Positions 34,953-43,126 are shown, counted from the stretch's first letter. The stretch is DNA of 64,000 nt from UBA5436 sp050951845 (GCA_050951845.1 JBMNJV010000001.1:248001-312000); one strand, 5' to 3'. A program made the numbers and translations. The notes: a model not told the origin generated them from the letters alone.

Positions 34953-36440
34953 TCAGTCGGTAACAGTGACACTTACACGCCAGTAACCTGTGGCGTTAGA
35001 TGGTGTAATCAAAACAGAAAGCTCGGTATCATCAGCTCCGGCAATGTCTGTCCAAGTGCGGTTGTCAGAGGAATATTGCCACTGAATACGAGGCGATTCG
35101 CCACAATTTTCCATTTTTGCTGTAAAAATCACCTCGTCGCCATAATCGATTATCTGCCCCGGTTTGAGATTTACATATACCCGGACAGTGGGTGAATTTG
35201 TCTGAACACTGTGAGCAATCAAAAGGTGATCTGCTCCCTGAGGATAATTTACACGAGCGGTGACCTGATTGTCTTCCTCCACAATAATCTCCACTCTGAC
35301 TTCATGTTTGCTGAGATCATATGTGTGAAGCGGCAGCGGATCTTCGACCAGAGCCTCTATCTGAAAGACATGGATACCCGCATCTTCAGCAGTAAAAACA
35401 AGTTCGGGGAAGGGAAATTTCTCTCCTTCGTTAGACACTGCAACACCTGCTTCCGGCAGATCCGAACCCGTGAGTAAAGCCCTGTAGGCACCATCTTGTA
35501 TCTCCTCACCTTCCACTGACAGTTTGACTGAAAGTCTCACCACAGCTTTTTGCTCTATATTCAATTCTTCGGAATTTTCAGGATTCTCATTTGAGATATC
35601 TTCTGACAAATTTTCCGGTAAGTCTTCCGGTAAATCTTTTGGCGTGTCTTCCGGTGCATTTTCCGTTGTGTCTTCTGACAAATCTTCAGGCATGTCTTCC
35701 GGTTTGTCTACCGGTGTGTCTACCGGTGTATTTTCCGTTATGTCTTCTGACAAATCTTCCGGCAAATTCTCCGGTGTGTCTTCCGGTGTGTCCCCCGGTA
35801 AATCTTCCGATGCATTTTCCGGTAAATCTTCCGGTGCATTTTCCGGTAAATCTTCCGGAATCGGATCTTCTTGCTCCGGCAAATATTTTGCCTTCAAATA
35901 GGTTAGTCCCGTAATCTTTTGTTCAAAGTCATACGGCAAGAGATCGTCACCCTGTAAATGTTTATCCACCAGATACCAATACGAGAAAACGCAGCCTTCC
36001 TGCTGCGGATCCTCCACAGGCTTTTCAACCGGGCTGCCCTTGACGCCGGAAACCTCATGAAGCAGCGTATCGTCTTGATCATAAAAACGTACCAGGAAAG
36101 TATTGACCTCAGTTTCTGAAATCAAGGTTTCAGCTTCGGTTTCTTCTGCTTTTTGAACAGTTAAAAGCTCTGCAGAATCTTCATCAGGTACCGGGATACC
36201 GTTATCTTTATCAGGAGCTGAGATAATACTTTCCTCATCAGAAGCAGAGCTGCTGCTCTCTTCATCAGGAGCAAGAGTACTGCTATCCTCCGTTTGCAAA
36301 GCATCTGTTTCAGCAAAACTTGTCGTACTATCCGCATATACCTCTGTTTTTGCAGTTGATATTACTGACAGAATAATTGAAATTAGCAAAAGTGTTGATA
36401 ACACAAAAGAAGTCCTCTTGTTGTGTCTTTTCTTTCTCAC
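34953..36440 (-). CDS. Secreted protein with InlB-type, Pro/Glu/Asp repeat and pilin-type isopeptide domains
   Basis: 495 residues from a GTG start 7 bases after AAGGGGGG. A signal peptide covers about residues 1-35 (RTSFVLSTLLLISIILSV...). Next is an acidic Ser-rich stretch (40-95) and one InlB-B-like repeat (about 114-190, FLVRFYDQDDTLLHEVSG). Then come about 20 short repeats of the PEDLPENA type (about 190-290). After that there is a domain resembling the streptococcal pilin isopeptide linkage (FctA/Spy0128) family (about 295-410, FPELVFTAEDAGIHVFQIEA). A C-terminal Ig-like segment ends SVTVTD. No sorting signal or membrane anchor is present. It lies 50 bases upstream of the giant gene on the same strand, so the pair is probably co-transcribed. 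A partner or cap for the giant protein is inference. Confidence 0.85.
   Translation of the reverse strand: MRKKRHNKRTSFVLSTLLLISIILSVISTAKTEVYADSTTSFAETDALQTEDSSTLAPDEESSSSASDEESIISAPDKDNGIPVPDEDSAELLTVQKAEETEAETLISETEVNTFLVRFYDQDDTLLHEVSGVKGSPVEKPVEDPQQEGCVFSYWYLVDKHLQGDDLLPYDFEQKITGLTYLKAKYLPEQEDPIPEDLPENAPEDLPENASEDLPGDTPEDTPENLPEDLSEDITENTPVDTPVDKPEDMPEDLSEDTTENAPEDTPKDLPEDLPENLSEDISNENPENSEELNIEQKAVVRLSVKLSVEGEEIQDGAYRALLTGSDLPEAGVAVSNEGEKFPFPELVFTAEDAGIHVFQIEALVEDPLPLHTYDLSKHEVRVEIIVEEDNQVTARVNYPQGADHLLIAHSVQTNSPTVRVYVNLKPGQIIDYGDEVIFTAKMENCGESPRIQWQYSSDNRTWTDIAGADDTELSVLITPSNATGYWRVSVTVTD
35600..35865 (-). repeat. In-frame 12- to 36-bp repeats coding the PEDLPEN region
   Basis: Many copies of TCTTCCGGTAAATTTTCCGG-like sequence encode PEDLPENAPEDLPENASEDL and variants. 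The acidic, Pro-rich product is likely extended, comparable with wall-spanning linkers. Confidence 0.85.
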
Positions 36441-36763
36441 TACTTTTCCCCCCTTACCTTCGGTTTTAGAGTGTTTTTAATTGAAGACTTACTAATAAAA
36501 TTATTTTGGTTTTATGTATATTACTATTATTTTATATATATTAAATAATATCAATGCATACAATACAGGGAAAAGGCTTAAATTTCAATGATATATGTTA
36601 CCGTTTTTTTTCAATTAAAAGAAAAAATTATCAAACATTCGAATTTATGTTGTAAAAACTTTGTAAAAGTCTGATTTTTTGGCAGAGTTTTATCATTATT
36701 ATTGTTACTGTCGTAACCCTGAGATGATAAAAAACACTTTTTTCACAAGATTATGTTAATATA
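36441..36763. other. AT-rich divergent intergenic region upstream of the surface-protein operon
   Basis: About 320 bases, nearly all A/T, between the minus-strand operon and plus-strand small ORFs. A possible minus-strand promoter is listed separately. TTGACA at 36764 could be a -35 box, but no -10 fits it. Confidence 0.4.
36535..36563 (-). promoter_or_regulatory. Putative promoter of the surface-protein operon
   Basis: On the minus strand TTGTAT (36563-36558), 17 bases, then TATATA (36540-36535), about 95 bases before the GTG start. In such AT-rich DNA chance matches are common, so this is tentative. Confidence 0.35.
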
Positions 36764-36787
36764 TTGACATATACATCCTTGATCAGG

Positions 36788-36964
36788 ATGGATGAACAAG
36801 TCATGAGAATAGTTGTTTTTGAAAGATGGCGAAACAATATTATTTCCGACAATGAAAAATTTGAAGGTCGTATTGTTTCAGGATTCGAACCGGAACAAAC
36901 AAGAATTGATTGTAGGATATATCACCGGCCGGAAGATGCCGAGGCAGATTTAGATATTGAGTAG
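36788..36964 (+). CDS. Possible small hypothetical protein
   Basis: An open frame ends at 36964. The first convenient ATG is 36788, giving 58 residues; another ATG is at 36803, and a TTG at 36764 is also possible. No good ribosome binding site fits any of them. The sequence (MRIVVFERWRNNIISDNEKF...RIYHRPEDAEADLDIE) has normal amino-acid composition and is not repetitive, which favours a real gene. It lies 41 bases before the next small gene, so they may be co-transcribed. Function unknown. Confidence 0.45.
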   Translation: MDEQVMRIVVFERWRNNIISDNEKFEGRIVSGFEPEQTRIDCRIYHRPEDAEADLDIE

Positions 36965-37005
36965 AGTGGTCGGAGAAAAAACAACACCGCCGGCCAGGAG
37001 GATTT

Positions 37006-37308
37006 ATGAGCGAGAAACTTAAAGAAAATAAAAAGAGAATAATTATTTTGATAGCTGTATTAGTTTCGGCAGCTTTAATTACGACAATATTTGTTATCAG
37101 ACAGAAAAGATCTGAAGAAATGCGTTATGGAGATACCCCGCTCGCTGTTCAGATATGGGAAAGTATGAACGATTCCGCAAAAATGCATTATAAAGACAGC
37201 CCGCACGCTGTGGAGATATGGGAAAGTATGAACGATTCTGTAGAAATGCATGATGAAGACAGCCCGCACGCTGTAGAGATATGGGAAAGTATGAACATTA
37301 CCAAGTAA
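37006..37308 (+). CDS. Membrane-anchored small protein with three 22-residue repeats
   Basis: 100 residues; ATG 7 bases after GGAGG. A short basic N-terminus is followed by one transmembrane helix (about 12-32, IIILIAVLVSAALITTIFVI). Three tandem 22-residue units then follow, each with the core PHAVEIWESMNDS (first copy PLAVQIWESMNDS). The DNA unit is 66 bp and the last two copies are almost identical, so the repeat is recent. The repeats should lie outside the cell if the basic end stays inside. I do not recognise the family. A terminator follows. Confidence 0.72.
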   Translation: MSEKLKENKKRIIILIAVLVSAALITTIFVIRQKRSEEMRYGDTPLAVQIWESMNDSAKMHYKDSPHAVEIWESMNDSVEMHDEDSPHAVEIWESMNITK

Positions 37309-37366
37309 ACAGGAAGTATTTCGCGCCCATTCACAGAATACACAAAATGAAAGAATACACAAATGA

Positions 37367-37398
37367 AAAACCCTGATAACACTGTGTTTCAGGGTTTT
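37367..37398. terminator. Bidirectional terminator
   Basis: AAAACCCTGA (37367-37376) pairs perfectly with TCAGGGTTTT (37389-37398) around a 12-base loop. T-rich sequence follows on both strands (better on the minus strand). It separates the repeat protein (plus) from tRNA-Ser (minus). Confidence 0.75.
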
Positions 37399-37419
37399 AT
37401 CATGTCCGTGAAAACGGTA

Positions 37420-37509
37420 TGGCGGAGAAAGAGGGATTCGAACCCTCGCCAGAGTCGCCCCTGCTAACGGTTTAGCAAACCGTCCCCTTCACCACTTGGG
37501 TATTTCTCC
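37420..37509 (-). tRNA. tRNA-Ser(GCT)
   Basis: The minus strand gives acceptor GGAGAAA paired with TTTCTCC, discriminator G and an encoded CCA. The anticodon loop TTGCTAA has anticodon GCT. A long variable arm (CAGGGGCGACTCTGGCG region) is typical of type II tRNA-Ser. The T arm has GGTTCGAATCC. Confidence 0.95.
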
Positions 37510-37598
37510 GTGTGATGAATACTAAACTGAAAATGTACTGTTGTAATTATTATATACGTTTTTCGTCAATTTATACATGTTTCAGCAATATTATCAGA

Positions 37599-37689
37599 TG
37601 GCGGAGGGAGTGGGATTTGAACCCACGAAGGACTTGCGCCCTTGCCGGTTTTCAAGACCGGTGCCTTCAGCCAGCTCGACCATCCCTCC
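37599..37689 (-). tRNA. tRNA-Ser(TGA)
   Basis: The minus strand gives acceptor GGAGGGA paired with TCCCTCC, discriminator G and an encoded CCA. The anticodon loop CTTGAAA gives anticodon TGA. A long variable arm is present and the T arm contains GGTTCAAATCC. It is 89 bases upstream of tRNA-Ser(GCT) on the same strand, so the two are probably co-transcribed. Confidence 0.95.
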
Positions 37690-37867
37690 AATAAATAGCT
37701 TTATAATATTATCGAATAAGCAAATCAATGTCAATTTTTAGTTTAATAAAATCGTTCCGTCAATTCATCCGTATTATTTTCGCAAATTTCATCAAATATC
37801 GCTTACCCGTTGAATCAAAAAAATGCGCATGAAAGAAGTAACGTTAACTCTTAAAAAATGTTACTTA
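37690..37867. other. Spacer between tRNA-Ser(TGA) and the feo promoter
   Basis: AT-rich, with GTAACGTTAAC at about 37840, a short palindrome of unknown meaning. No gene is supported. Confidence 0.35.
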
Positions 37868-37895
37868 TTGACAATTAGCGATACGATGGTAAACT
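37868..37895 (+). promoter_or_regulatory. Promoter of the feo operon
   Basis: A perfect -35 TTGACA (37868-37873) is followed after 16 bases by TAAACT (37890-37895). The predicted transcription start falls in the DtxR-like palindrome immediately downstream. The feoA start lies about 110 bases further on. Confidence 0.6.
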
Positions 37896-37902
37896 TATAA
37901 CG

Positions 37903-37916
37903 TTAGCTTGGGCTAA
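37903..37916 (+). promoter_or_regulatory. DtxR/IdeR-like operator upstream of feoA
   Basis: TTAGC-TTGG-GCTAA is a perfect 5-bp inverted repeat fitting TTAG-N6-CTAA, and agrees with the core of the DtxR/IdeR consensus at about 11 of 14 positions. Its position at the start of transcription suits repression by iron-loaded regulator. A regulator of that family is encoded at 62860-63297. Confidence 0.6.
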
Positions 37917-38014
37917 TTCTTGTTTGTTTAGTTGTGCAGAACAGTTTCTCAGCGATTCGGTTCTCAATTAAACCGACCGGAAAGTTAAACATAAAAGTAT
38001 GGAGCGCAACTATA

Positions 38015-38227
38015 ATGATGCCATTAGCATTGGCGGACCCCGGAATGGAATTTGAAATTCTGCGTGTAAACGGCAGATCAAAGATTAAGTCACATCTTGA
38101 AGATTTGGGATTTGTTGCAGGAAGCAAGGTTGAAATAATCAGCAAGAATGCGGGAAATGTTATTTGTAAAATCAAAGATGCCCGGGTTGCATTGAATCGT
38201 GAGCTGGCAATGAAAATAATGATTTAG
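38015..38227 (+). CDS. feoA: Ferrous iron transport protein A
   Basis: I choose the ATG at 38015, which has GGAG at 38001-38004, giving 70 residues; the open frame extends upstream to 37934 but those codons look non-coding. The translation (MPLALADPGMEFEILRVNG..., HLEDLGFVAGSKVEIISKNAGNVICKIKDARVALNRELAMKIMI) is a typical SH3-like FeoA with the conserved LxxLGF-xxGxxV core. FeoA is a small cytosolic partner of FeoB in Fe(II) uptake. It is followed by feoB after 174 bases. Confidence 0.93.
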   Translation: MMPLALADPGMEFEILRVNGRSKIKSHLEDLGFVAGSKVEIISKNAGNVICKIKDARVALNRELAMKIMI

Positions 38228-38365
38228 CATACAGCTGATCTGTTAATCCGGTTAAAGTAACGATCAGAGGTTATCAATTATCTTTGCGTAAGTCAGAGTG
38301 TGAAATGATTAAAGTTGAACAATAAATATATTTTCAAATAGAGCTTTCATATTTTTTTAATGTTG

Positions 38366-38383
38366 AGTTAGGCTATACTAACT
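38366..38383 (+). promoter_or_regulatory. DtxR/IdeR-like operator upstream of feoB
   Basis: AGTTAG-GCTATA-CTAACT is an 18-bp palindrome with perfect 6-bp arms. Its core TTAGGCTATACTAAC matches the DtxR/IdeR consensus at 12 of 15 positions and the pattern TTAG-N6-CTAA seen before feoA. It lies 18 bases before the feoB start, so it may control an internal promoter of feoB. Confidence 0.6.
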
Positions 38384-38401
38384 AAAGTATCAGAGGTTAA
38401 G

Positions 38402-40879
38402 ATGCGCATAGCTTTAGCAGGAAATCCCAACAGCGGGAAAACTACATTATTTAACAGTTTAACAGGTTCAAATCAACATGTCGGCAACTGGCCGGGTGTG
38501 ACTGTCGAACAGAAAACCGGATATTCAAAAATCAATAAATCTGTTGAAATTGTTGATTTACCGGGAATTTACAGTTTATCCCCTTATACAACGGAAGAAG
38601 AAATTGCCCGGAATTTTCTCCTGGATGAAAAACCCGATGCGATTATTAATATTGTTGACGGTACAAATCTGGAGCGAAATCTTTATTTGACGACTCAGTT
38701 GTTGGATCTGAATATTCCGTTGGTTTTAGCTGTTAATATGTCGGACGTCATTGAAAAAACCGGTGATAAAATTGATTTGCAGAAATTATCGGATGAATTG
38801 TCGGTACCGGTTGTCATGATCTCTGCACTTAAAGGAACCGGTTTGGAAAAATTAACCGAACTGACAGCTCAGGCAGCACATGAAAAATCAAATGCTGAAT
38901 TATCCGGCGAGAAAACTTCGTCAATTGAGATCGCGGAAATCGACAAATCGAAATTAAAACATTCCTTTCTTACTTTTGATAAAAACTTAGAATGTGTATT
39001 AGAACGTATCTCCGAAATAGCTTTCGGTTCTGAACAACCTGATTTCAAACGCTGGTATCAAATCAAACTATTCGAACGTGATGCTGAGATGCAAAATCAC
39101 CTGAATTTAGATCAGGATAAAATTGACCGGATTGATCAGTTGATTACCGAATATGAAGATCTGCAGGATGATGACTCCGAAAGTATCATCACTTCTGAAC
39201 GTTACAGCTTAATTGAGAATATTATCAAAAAATGTTTTGAAAGAAGTAATCAGATCAAATTATCTGCCTCAGATAAAATCGACCGAATTGTCACAAACAG
39301 AATCTTCGCTTTACCTATCTTTATCTTGGTCATGTTCTGTGTTTATTTTATTTCAATTTCAACGATCGGAACAATGGCAACGGATTTTGTCAATGAAAAT
39401 ATTTTTGGTGAAGGTTGGTTTTTATTCGGCAAAGGAAGAGCCGCTTACGATGACAAAGTTGAAGAATTCGAAATTTCCGGAACTTTGATTGAAGCTTTTG
39501 AGGAGAAAGCAGAAGAAATGGAGTTGGAAGCCGGACAGGCAAAAAGCCTGACTGCCGATGCCGTTTTTTATGATGATACAGGTAATGTTAATCAGATAAT
39601 AAAGGTTGACTTCTCTGTTTATCAAGAGGCTTTGGATGTCGCGGAGCCTGAGCCGGAAGAATTCGGATTATTTGTTCCGGGCATTCCCGATCTGGTCGAT
39701 AACGGTTTGACAAAGCTTAAAGTCAGTGATTGGCTGCATCAACTTGTAATTGAAGGAATTGTCGCAGGTGTAGGAGCTGTTCTCGGTTTTCTGCCTCAAA
39801 TGTTTGTCTTGTTTCTCTGTCTGGCTTTTCTTGAAAGATGCGGTTATATGGCTCGGATTGCTTTTATCATGGACCGATTCTTTCGCAAATTCGGTTTCTC
39901 CGGTAAAGCTTTCATACCTTTGATGATTGGTACAGGATGCAGTGTTCCCGGAATCATGGCGGCCAGAACGATCGAGAATGAACGAGATCGGCGCATGACA
40001 GTCATAACTACCTCATTCATTCCTTGCAGCGCCAAATTACCTGTTATCGCATTAATCGCCGGAGCATTTTTCGAAGGAAAATGGTGGGTTGCTGCAGGTT
40101 CTTACTTTATCGGTATTATGGCAGTAATTATTTCCGGTATTATCCTTAAGAAAACCAAGATGTTCGCCGGCGATGTCGCTCACTTTGTAATCGAATTGCC
40201 TGATTACCATTTTCCGCGAATTCGTGACATTTTGCGCAGCAGCAGTAACCGCACCTGGGAATTTGTGAAAAATGCAGGTTCAGTCGTCCTCCTCTCAAGC
40301 ATAGTAATTTGGTTCCTCGGAGCTTACGGCTTAGAAAAAGGATTCGGCCGGGTTGATAATATCAACCATTCAATCTTAGCCACCATTGCCGGGGGAATCG
40401 GCTGGATTTTCATGCCGTTGGGTTTTGGCAGTTGGCGTCCTACAGTTGCAACAATTACCGGGCTGATTGCCAAAGAAAATATCGTCGGTACATTCGGCGT
40501 GCTTTATAATTCCGGTGAAGTTGCGGAAAACGGCTGGCAAATCTGGGATAATATGGCTCTCGACTTCACTGCCCTGGCAGCTGCATCGTTTCTTTTATTC
40601 AATTTGCTTTGTGCTCCCTGCTTTGCCGCAATCGGTGCAATCAAACAGGAAATGGGTAATGCAAAATGGACCTGGTTTGCCATAGGCTATCAAACCGTAT
40701 TGGCATATACAACATCCTTGATTTTTTATCAATTCGGTATGTTGGCTCAAGGTAAACCAGATATTATCGGTGTAATTGTTGCCGCAATTTTTATGGCCGC
40801 TTATGTTTATTTACTGTTCCGGCCCGGTTACGAAAAAAGATTATTGAAAAAATCAAAATCCGCAATTTCCAAAACATAA
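38402..40879 (+). CDS. feoB: Ferrous iron transporter FeoB
   Basis: 825 residues; ATG after AGAGG. The N-terminal G domain has G1 GNPNSGKT (7-14), G3 DLPG (52-55), G4 NMSD (112-115) and G5 SALKG (141-145). A helical NFeoB domain follows (to about 275). The membrane part starts near 300 and contains both Gate motifs, with a conserved Cys in each (IGTGCSVPGIMAARTIENERDRRMT and LCAPCFAAIGAIKQE). An acidic insertion of about 90 residues (about 335-430, EEKAEEMELEAGQ...) sits between the first two membrane helices. FeoB moves Fe(II) into the cell with GTP hydrolysis. Confidence 0.97.
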   Translation: MRIALAGNPNSGKTTLFNSLTGSNQHVGNWPGVTVEQKTGYSKINKSVEIVDLPGIYSLSPYTTEEEIARNFLLDEKPDAIINIVDGTNLERNLYLTTQLLDLNIPLVLAVNMSDVIEKTGDKIDLQKLSDELSVPVVMISALKGTGLEKLTELTAQAAHEKSNAELSGEKTSSIEIAEIDKSKLKHSFLTFDKNLECVLERISEIAFGSEQPDFKRWYQIKLFERDAEMQNHLNLDQDKIDRIDQLITEYEDLQDDDSESIITSERYSLIENIIKKCFERSNQIKLSASDKIDRIVTNRIFALPIFILVMFCVYFISISTIGTMATDFVNENIFGEGWFLFGKGRAAYDDKVEEFEISGTLIEAFEEKAEEMELEAGQAKSLTADAVFYDDTGNVNQIIKVDFSVYQEALDVAEPEPEEFGLFVPGIPDLVDNGLTKLKVSDWLHQLVIEGIVAGVGAVLGFLPQMFVLFLCLAFLERCGYMARIAFIMDRFFRKFGFSGKAFIPLMIGTGCSVPGIMAARTIENERDRRMTVITTSFIPCSAKLPVIALIAGAFFEGKWWVAAGSYFIGIMAVIISGIILKKTKMFAGDVAHFVIELPDYHFPRIRDILRSSSNRTWEFVKNAGSVVLLSSIVIWFLGAYGLEKGFGRVDNINHSILATIAGGIGWIFMPLGFGSWRPTVATITGLIAKENIVGTFGVLYNSGEVAENGWQIWDNMALDFTALAAASFLLFNLLCAPCFAAIGAIKQEMGNAKWTWFAIGYQTVLAYTTSLIFYQFGMLAQGKPDIIGVIVAAIFMAAYVYLLFRPGYEKRLLKKSKSAISKT

Positions 40880-40955
40880 TCGGAATATTCACTAATTTGG
40901 TTTTAGTAATACCGGCAAATATGTTACGAAAAATATTATTAATTCGAGGTGAAAA

Positions 40956-41225
40956 ATGCTTGTTTGGATAACATCACATTTAGGAGATTTATTGGTAGGA
41001 GCAATTATCCTTACTATCATCATTTTGGTAATAAGATCAATGCTCAAACGAAAAAAGCTCGGTCCTTGTGCAGGCTGCAGTTTTGCCGCCGGTTCAAGCA
41101 AATGCCGCACCGGACAGATCAGTTGCGGAATCGATTATCCGAATTGTAATTTCAAAGATCTGTCTTTGGAAGAATTGCAAGAAATCCTGGATCAACAGGA
41201 TTGGCCTGATTCCAAAGCTGAATAA
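40956..41225 (+). CDS. FeoB-associated Cys-rich membrane protein
   Basis: 89 residues; ATG after GAGGTG. One transmembrane helix (about 8-30) is followed by a basic stretch and the Cys cluster GPCAGCSFAAGSSKC, then CGIDYPNC. This is the layout of the small Cys-rich membrane proteins found after feoB in Firmicutes, which are thought to help FeoB function. It lies 76 bases downstream of feoB on the same strand. The C-terminal acidic tail (DLSLEELQEILDQQDW) is longer than in many homologues. Confidence 0.88.
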   Translation: MLVWITSHLGDLLVGAIILTIIILVIRSMLKRKKLGPCAGCSFAAGSSKCRTGQISCGIDYPNCNFKDLSLEELQEILDQQDWPDSKAE

Positions 41226-41343
41226 AATATTATCAGCAAATATTTTCTGCAGTAATTATTATTAATCTTTACAGGCTGAAAACAGGCTGAAATTCAGATC
41301 AAACTATAATCAGATTATAAAAGTTTCAGGACTTTTGTAATAG

Positions 41344-41400
41344 AATACCCGGCTCAAATTCTAAAAATACTTAACACAAACGAGTCGGGTATTTCTTTTT
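41344..41400 (+). terminator. Terminator of the feo operon, overlapping the murJ 3' end
   Basis: AATACCCGGCTC (41344-41355) pairs with GAGTCGGGTATT (41382-41393) at 11 of 12 positions, followed by TCTTTTT. The loop is long (26 bases). The right arm lies inside the last codons of the convergent murJ gene. Confidence 0.55.
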
Positions 41401-43011
41401 GTGAAGAACATGATCAATGATCTCTCTCACTTCTTTAACTTTAAAAAGATAGATCAGAACAACATAGACTATAACCGCTATGATTATGGTCAGAGCCAAA
41501 ATTAAAAAAACTTGGAAATTCGACTCGGAATTAATCATTCCGAGCAAAGTCTGATAGGTAAAGCAGGTCAGTAAAGCCATGATAATCGTTGCAAATAATG
41601 ATTTTATGCTGCATAGCAAAACGTTTTTCAAGCCGAGTTCTCCTGTTTTGTGTCGCAATTGAATTAATAAAATCAAGGTCGTAATCAGTATCGCTGCACT
41701 GGTCATTAAAGCCAGCAATTCAACTCGGGCAAAACGGATTACGCTGAAATTGAGCAAGAGATTTAGCAACAGTGTTATTCCGCTATTCACTAAAACTGTT
41801 TTGTTTTTTTCCAAGGCATAAAAAGTGCGCACCGTTACCTCACGGATCGATTTACCAAGTAAACCGACGGCGTACATCGCCAGAACGCGGGCGGTAATCT
41901 CTGTCGCTTGTCCGGAAAATTCTCCTCTTTGATACAATATTTGAACGACCGGCTGACCGAGAATGATCAGACCGGCGGCAGCAGGAAGTGTAATCACAAT
42001 ACTTAAGTTCAGCGTACGCCGAAAAACTGTTTTGAAACCGGCCAAGTCCTGATCGGCAACTTTTTGTGAAATCTCGGGATAAGCAACAGTCATTAAGCCG
42101 GTGATGAAAATACTGATAACCAACGTTTCTATTTTATTGGCATATGTAAGCTGAGAGATATTGCCGACGGTTAAAAATGAAGCAAATGCACGATCCAGCA
42201 TTGTATTCAGATCATAAATCGCTACTCCCAAAAATACCGGCAAACTCAACTTAATTACGCGTTTGAGATATAAATCTTCGCGGATATTGCGGCAAATAGT
42301 TTTTGTTTTGTATGAAAGCCGGTAATTAAAACCGGTCAATCTGAGGTCTTTGCCCAAGATCAAAAATTGCATCAGCGAACCGGTCACAGCAGCCGCCATC
42401 AGACCTGAGATACCGAAACGAGTTGAGAAAAATAACAAATACAGAATGCAAGTCAAATTGAAAATAATTCTGGTTGCTGAACTGGCATAATATTTACCTT
42501 CACTCTGCAAAAATCCGGAGAGAACACCGACCATACCGCTGAAAATTATTCCGGGAATACCGATGCGCAAAAGTCTGACCGCCAGGTTGAATTGAGCAGT
42601 GCCGAACCCGGTTGCAATCAATCTGATTAAAAGCGGGGCAAAGATTTCCGCCAAGACAGCCATAACTAATGTGGTCAGACCGATCAGTGTCAAAATCTTG
42701 CCGGTATAAATGATCTTTTGTCTTTTACCATGTTCCGCTTCCACGTGTGAAAGAATCGGAATAACAGTTGTAATCACTGAATTTACAATTAAATTAAACA
42801 GCAATATGGTTATTCCGGCCACCGCAAAATATGTGTCACTCAAAATTCCCGTGCCGTAGCGGCCGGCAATTAATACATCGCGCAAGAAACCCATTGTTTC
42901 ACTAAACAAAACAATTAAGGTTACAATCATCAAAGTTTTGGTTGTTTGTGCAACTTGATTTTTCATCAGCTTTGAATCCGGATTCAAACAGCACCTCAAT
43001 CTTATCAGCAT
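41371..43011 (-). CDS. murJ: Lipid II flippase MurJ (MviN family)
   Basis: 546 residues with about 13-14 hydrophobic helices. Family motifs include SETMGFLRDVLIAGRYGTGILSDTYFAV near the N-terminus, with the Arg and Asp typical of MurJ, and ARVLAMYAVGLLGKSIREVTVRTFYAL in the middle. MurJ moves lipid-linked peptidoglycan precursors across the membrane. The annotated ATG has no clear ribosome binding site. A TTG eight codons in, after GAGGTG, or the ATG at codon 16 (MKNQVAQTT), may be the true start. The related polysaccharide flippases are a less likely alternative. Convergent with feo. Confidence 0.85.
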   Translation of the reverse strand: MLIRLRCCLNPDSKLMKNQVAQTTKTLMIVTLIVLFSETMGFLRDVLIAGRYGTGILSDTYFAVAGITILLFNLIVNSVITTVIPILSHVEAEHGKRQKIIYTGKILTLIGLTTLVMAVLAEIFAPLLIRLIATGFGTAQFNLAVRLLRIGIPGIIFSGMVGVLSGFLQSEGKYYASSATRIIFNLTCILYLLFFSTRFGISGLMAAAVTGSLMQFLILGKDLRLTGFNYRLSYKTKTICRNIREDLYLKRVIKLSLPVFLGVAIYDLNTMLDRAFASFLTVGNISQLTYANKIETLVISIFITGLMTVAYPEISQKVADQDLAGFKTVFRRTLNLSIVITLPAAAGLIILGQPVVQILYQRGEFSGQATEITARVLAMYAVGLLGKSIREVTVRTFYALEKNKTVLVNSGITLLLNLLLNFSVIRFARVELLALMTSAAILITTLILLIQLRHKTGELGLKNVLLCSIKSLFATIIMALLTCFTYQTLLGMINSESNFQVFLILALTIIIAVIVYVVLIYLFKVKEVREIIDHVLHKKKYPTRLC

Positions 43012-43063
43012 GAGTTTAAACTCATTTTTTGTTATGCCCTATTTTAGCGTAAAAAGACTGTAA

Positions 43064-43093
43064 TTGTTATAAACTGAATCGATTTGATATAAT
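43064..43093 (+). promoter_or_regulatory. Promoter of the Fe-ADH-like gene
   Basis: TTGTTA (43064-43069), 18 bases, then TATAAT (43088-43093), followed by the start site region at 43127. Both boxes fit well. Confidence 0.6.
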
Positions 43094-43126
43094 AAACGAA
43101 TATTTACTTGGTAGAGGTAAGTAATT

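Noticed and set aside
35524..35914. Plus-strand Ser/Pro/Leu-rich repeat frames opposite the PEDLPEN region
   Set aside because: They mirror the acidic repeat of the minus-strand gene, which has a signal peptide and domains.
37512..37694. A 60-codon plus-strand frame
   Set aside because: It lies over the complement of tRNA-Ser(TGA) and has no start signal.
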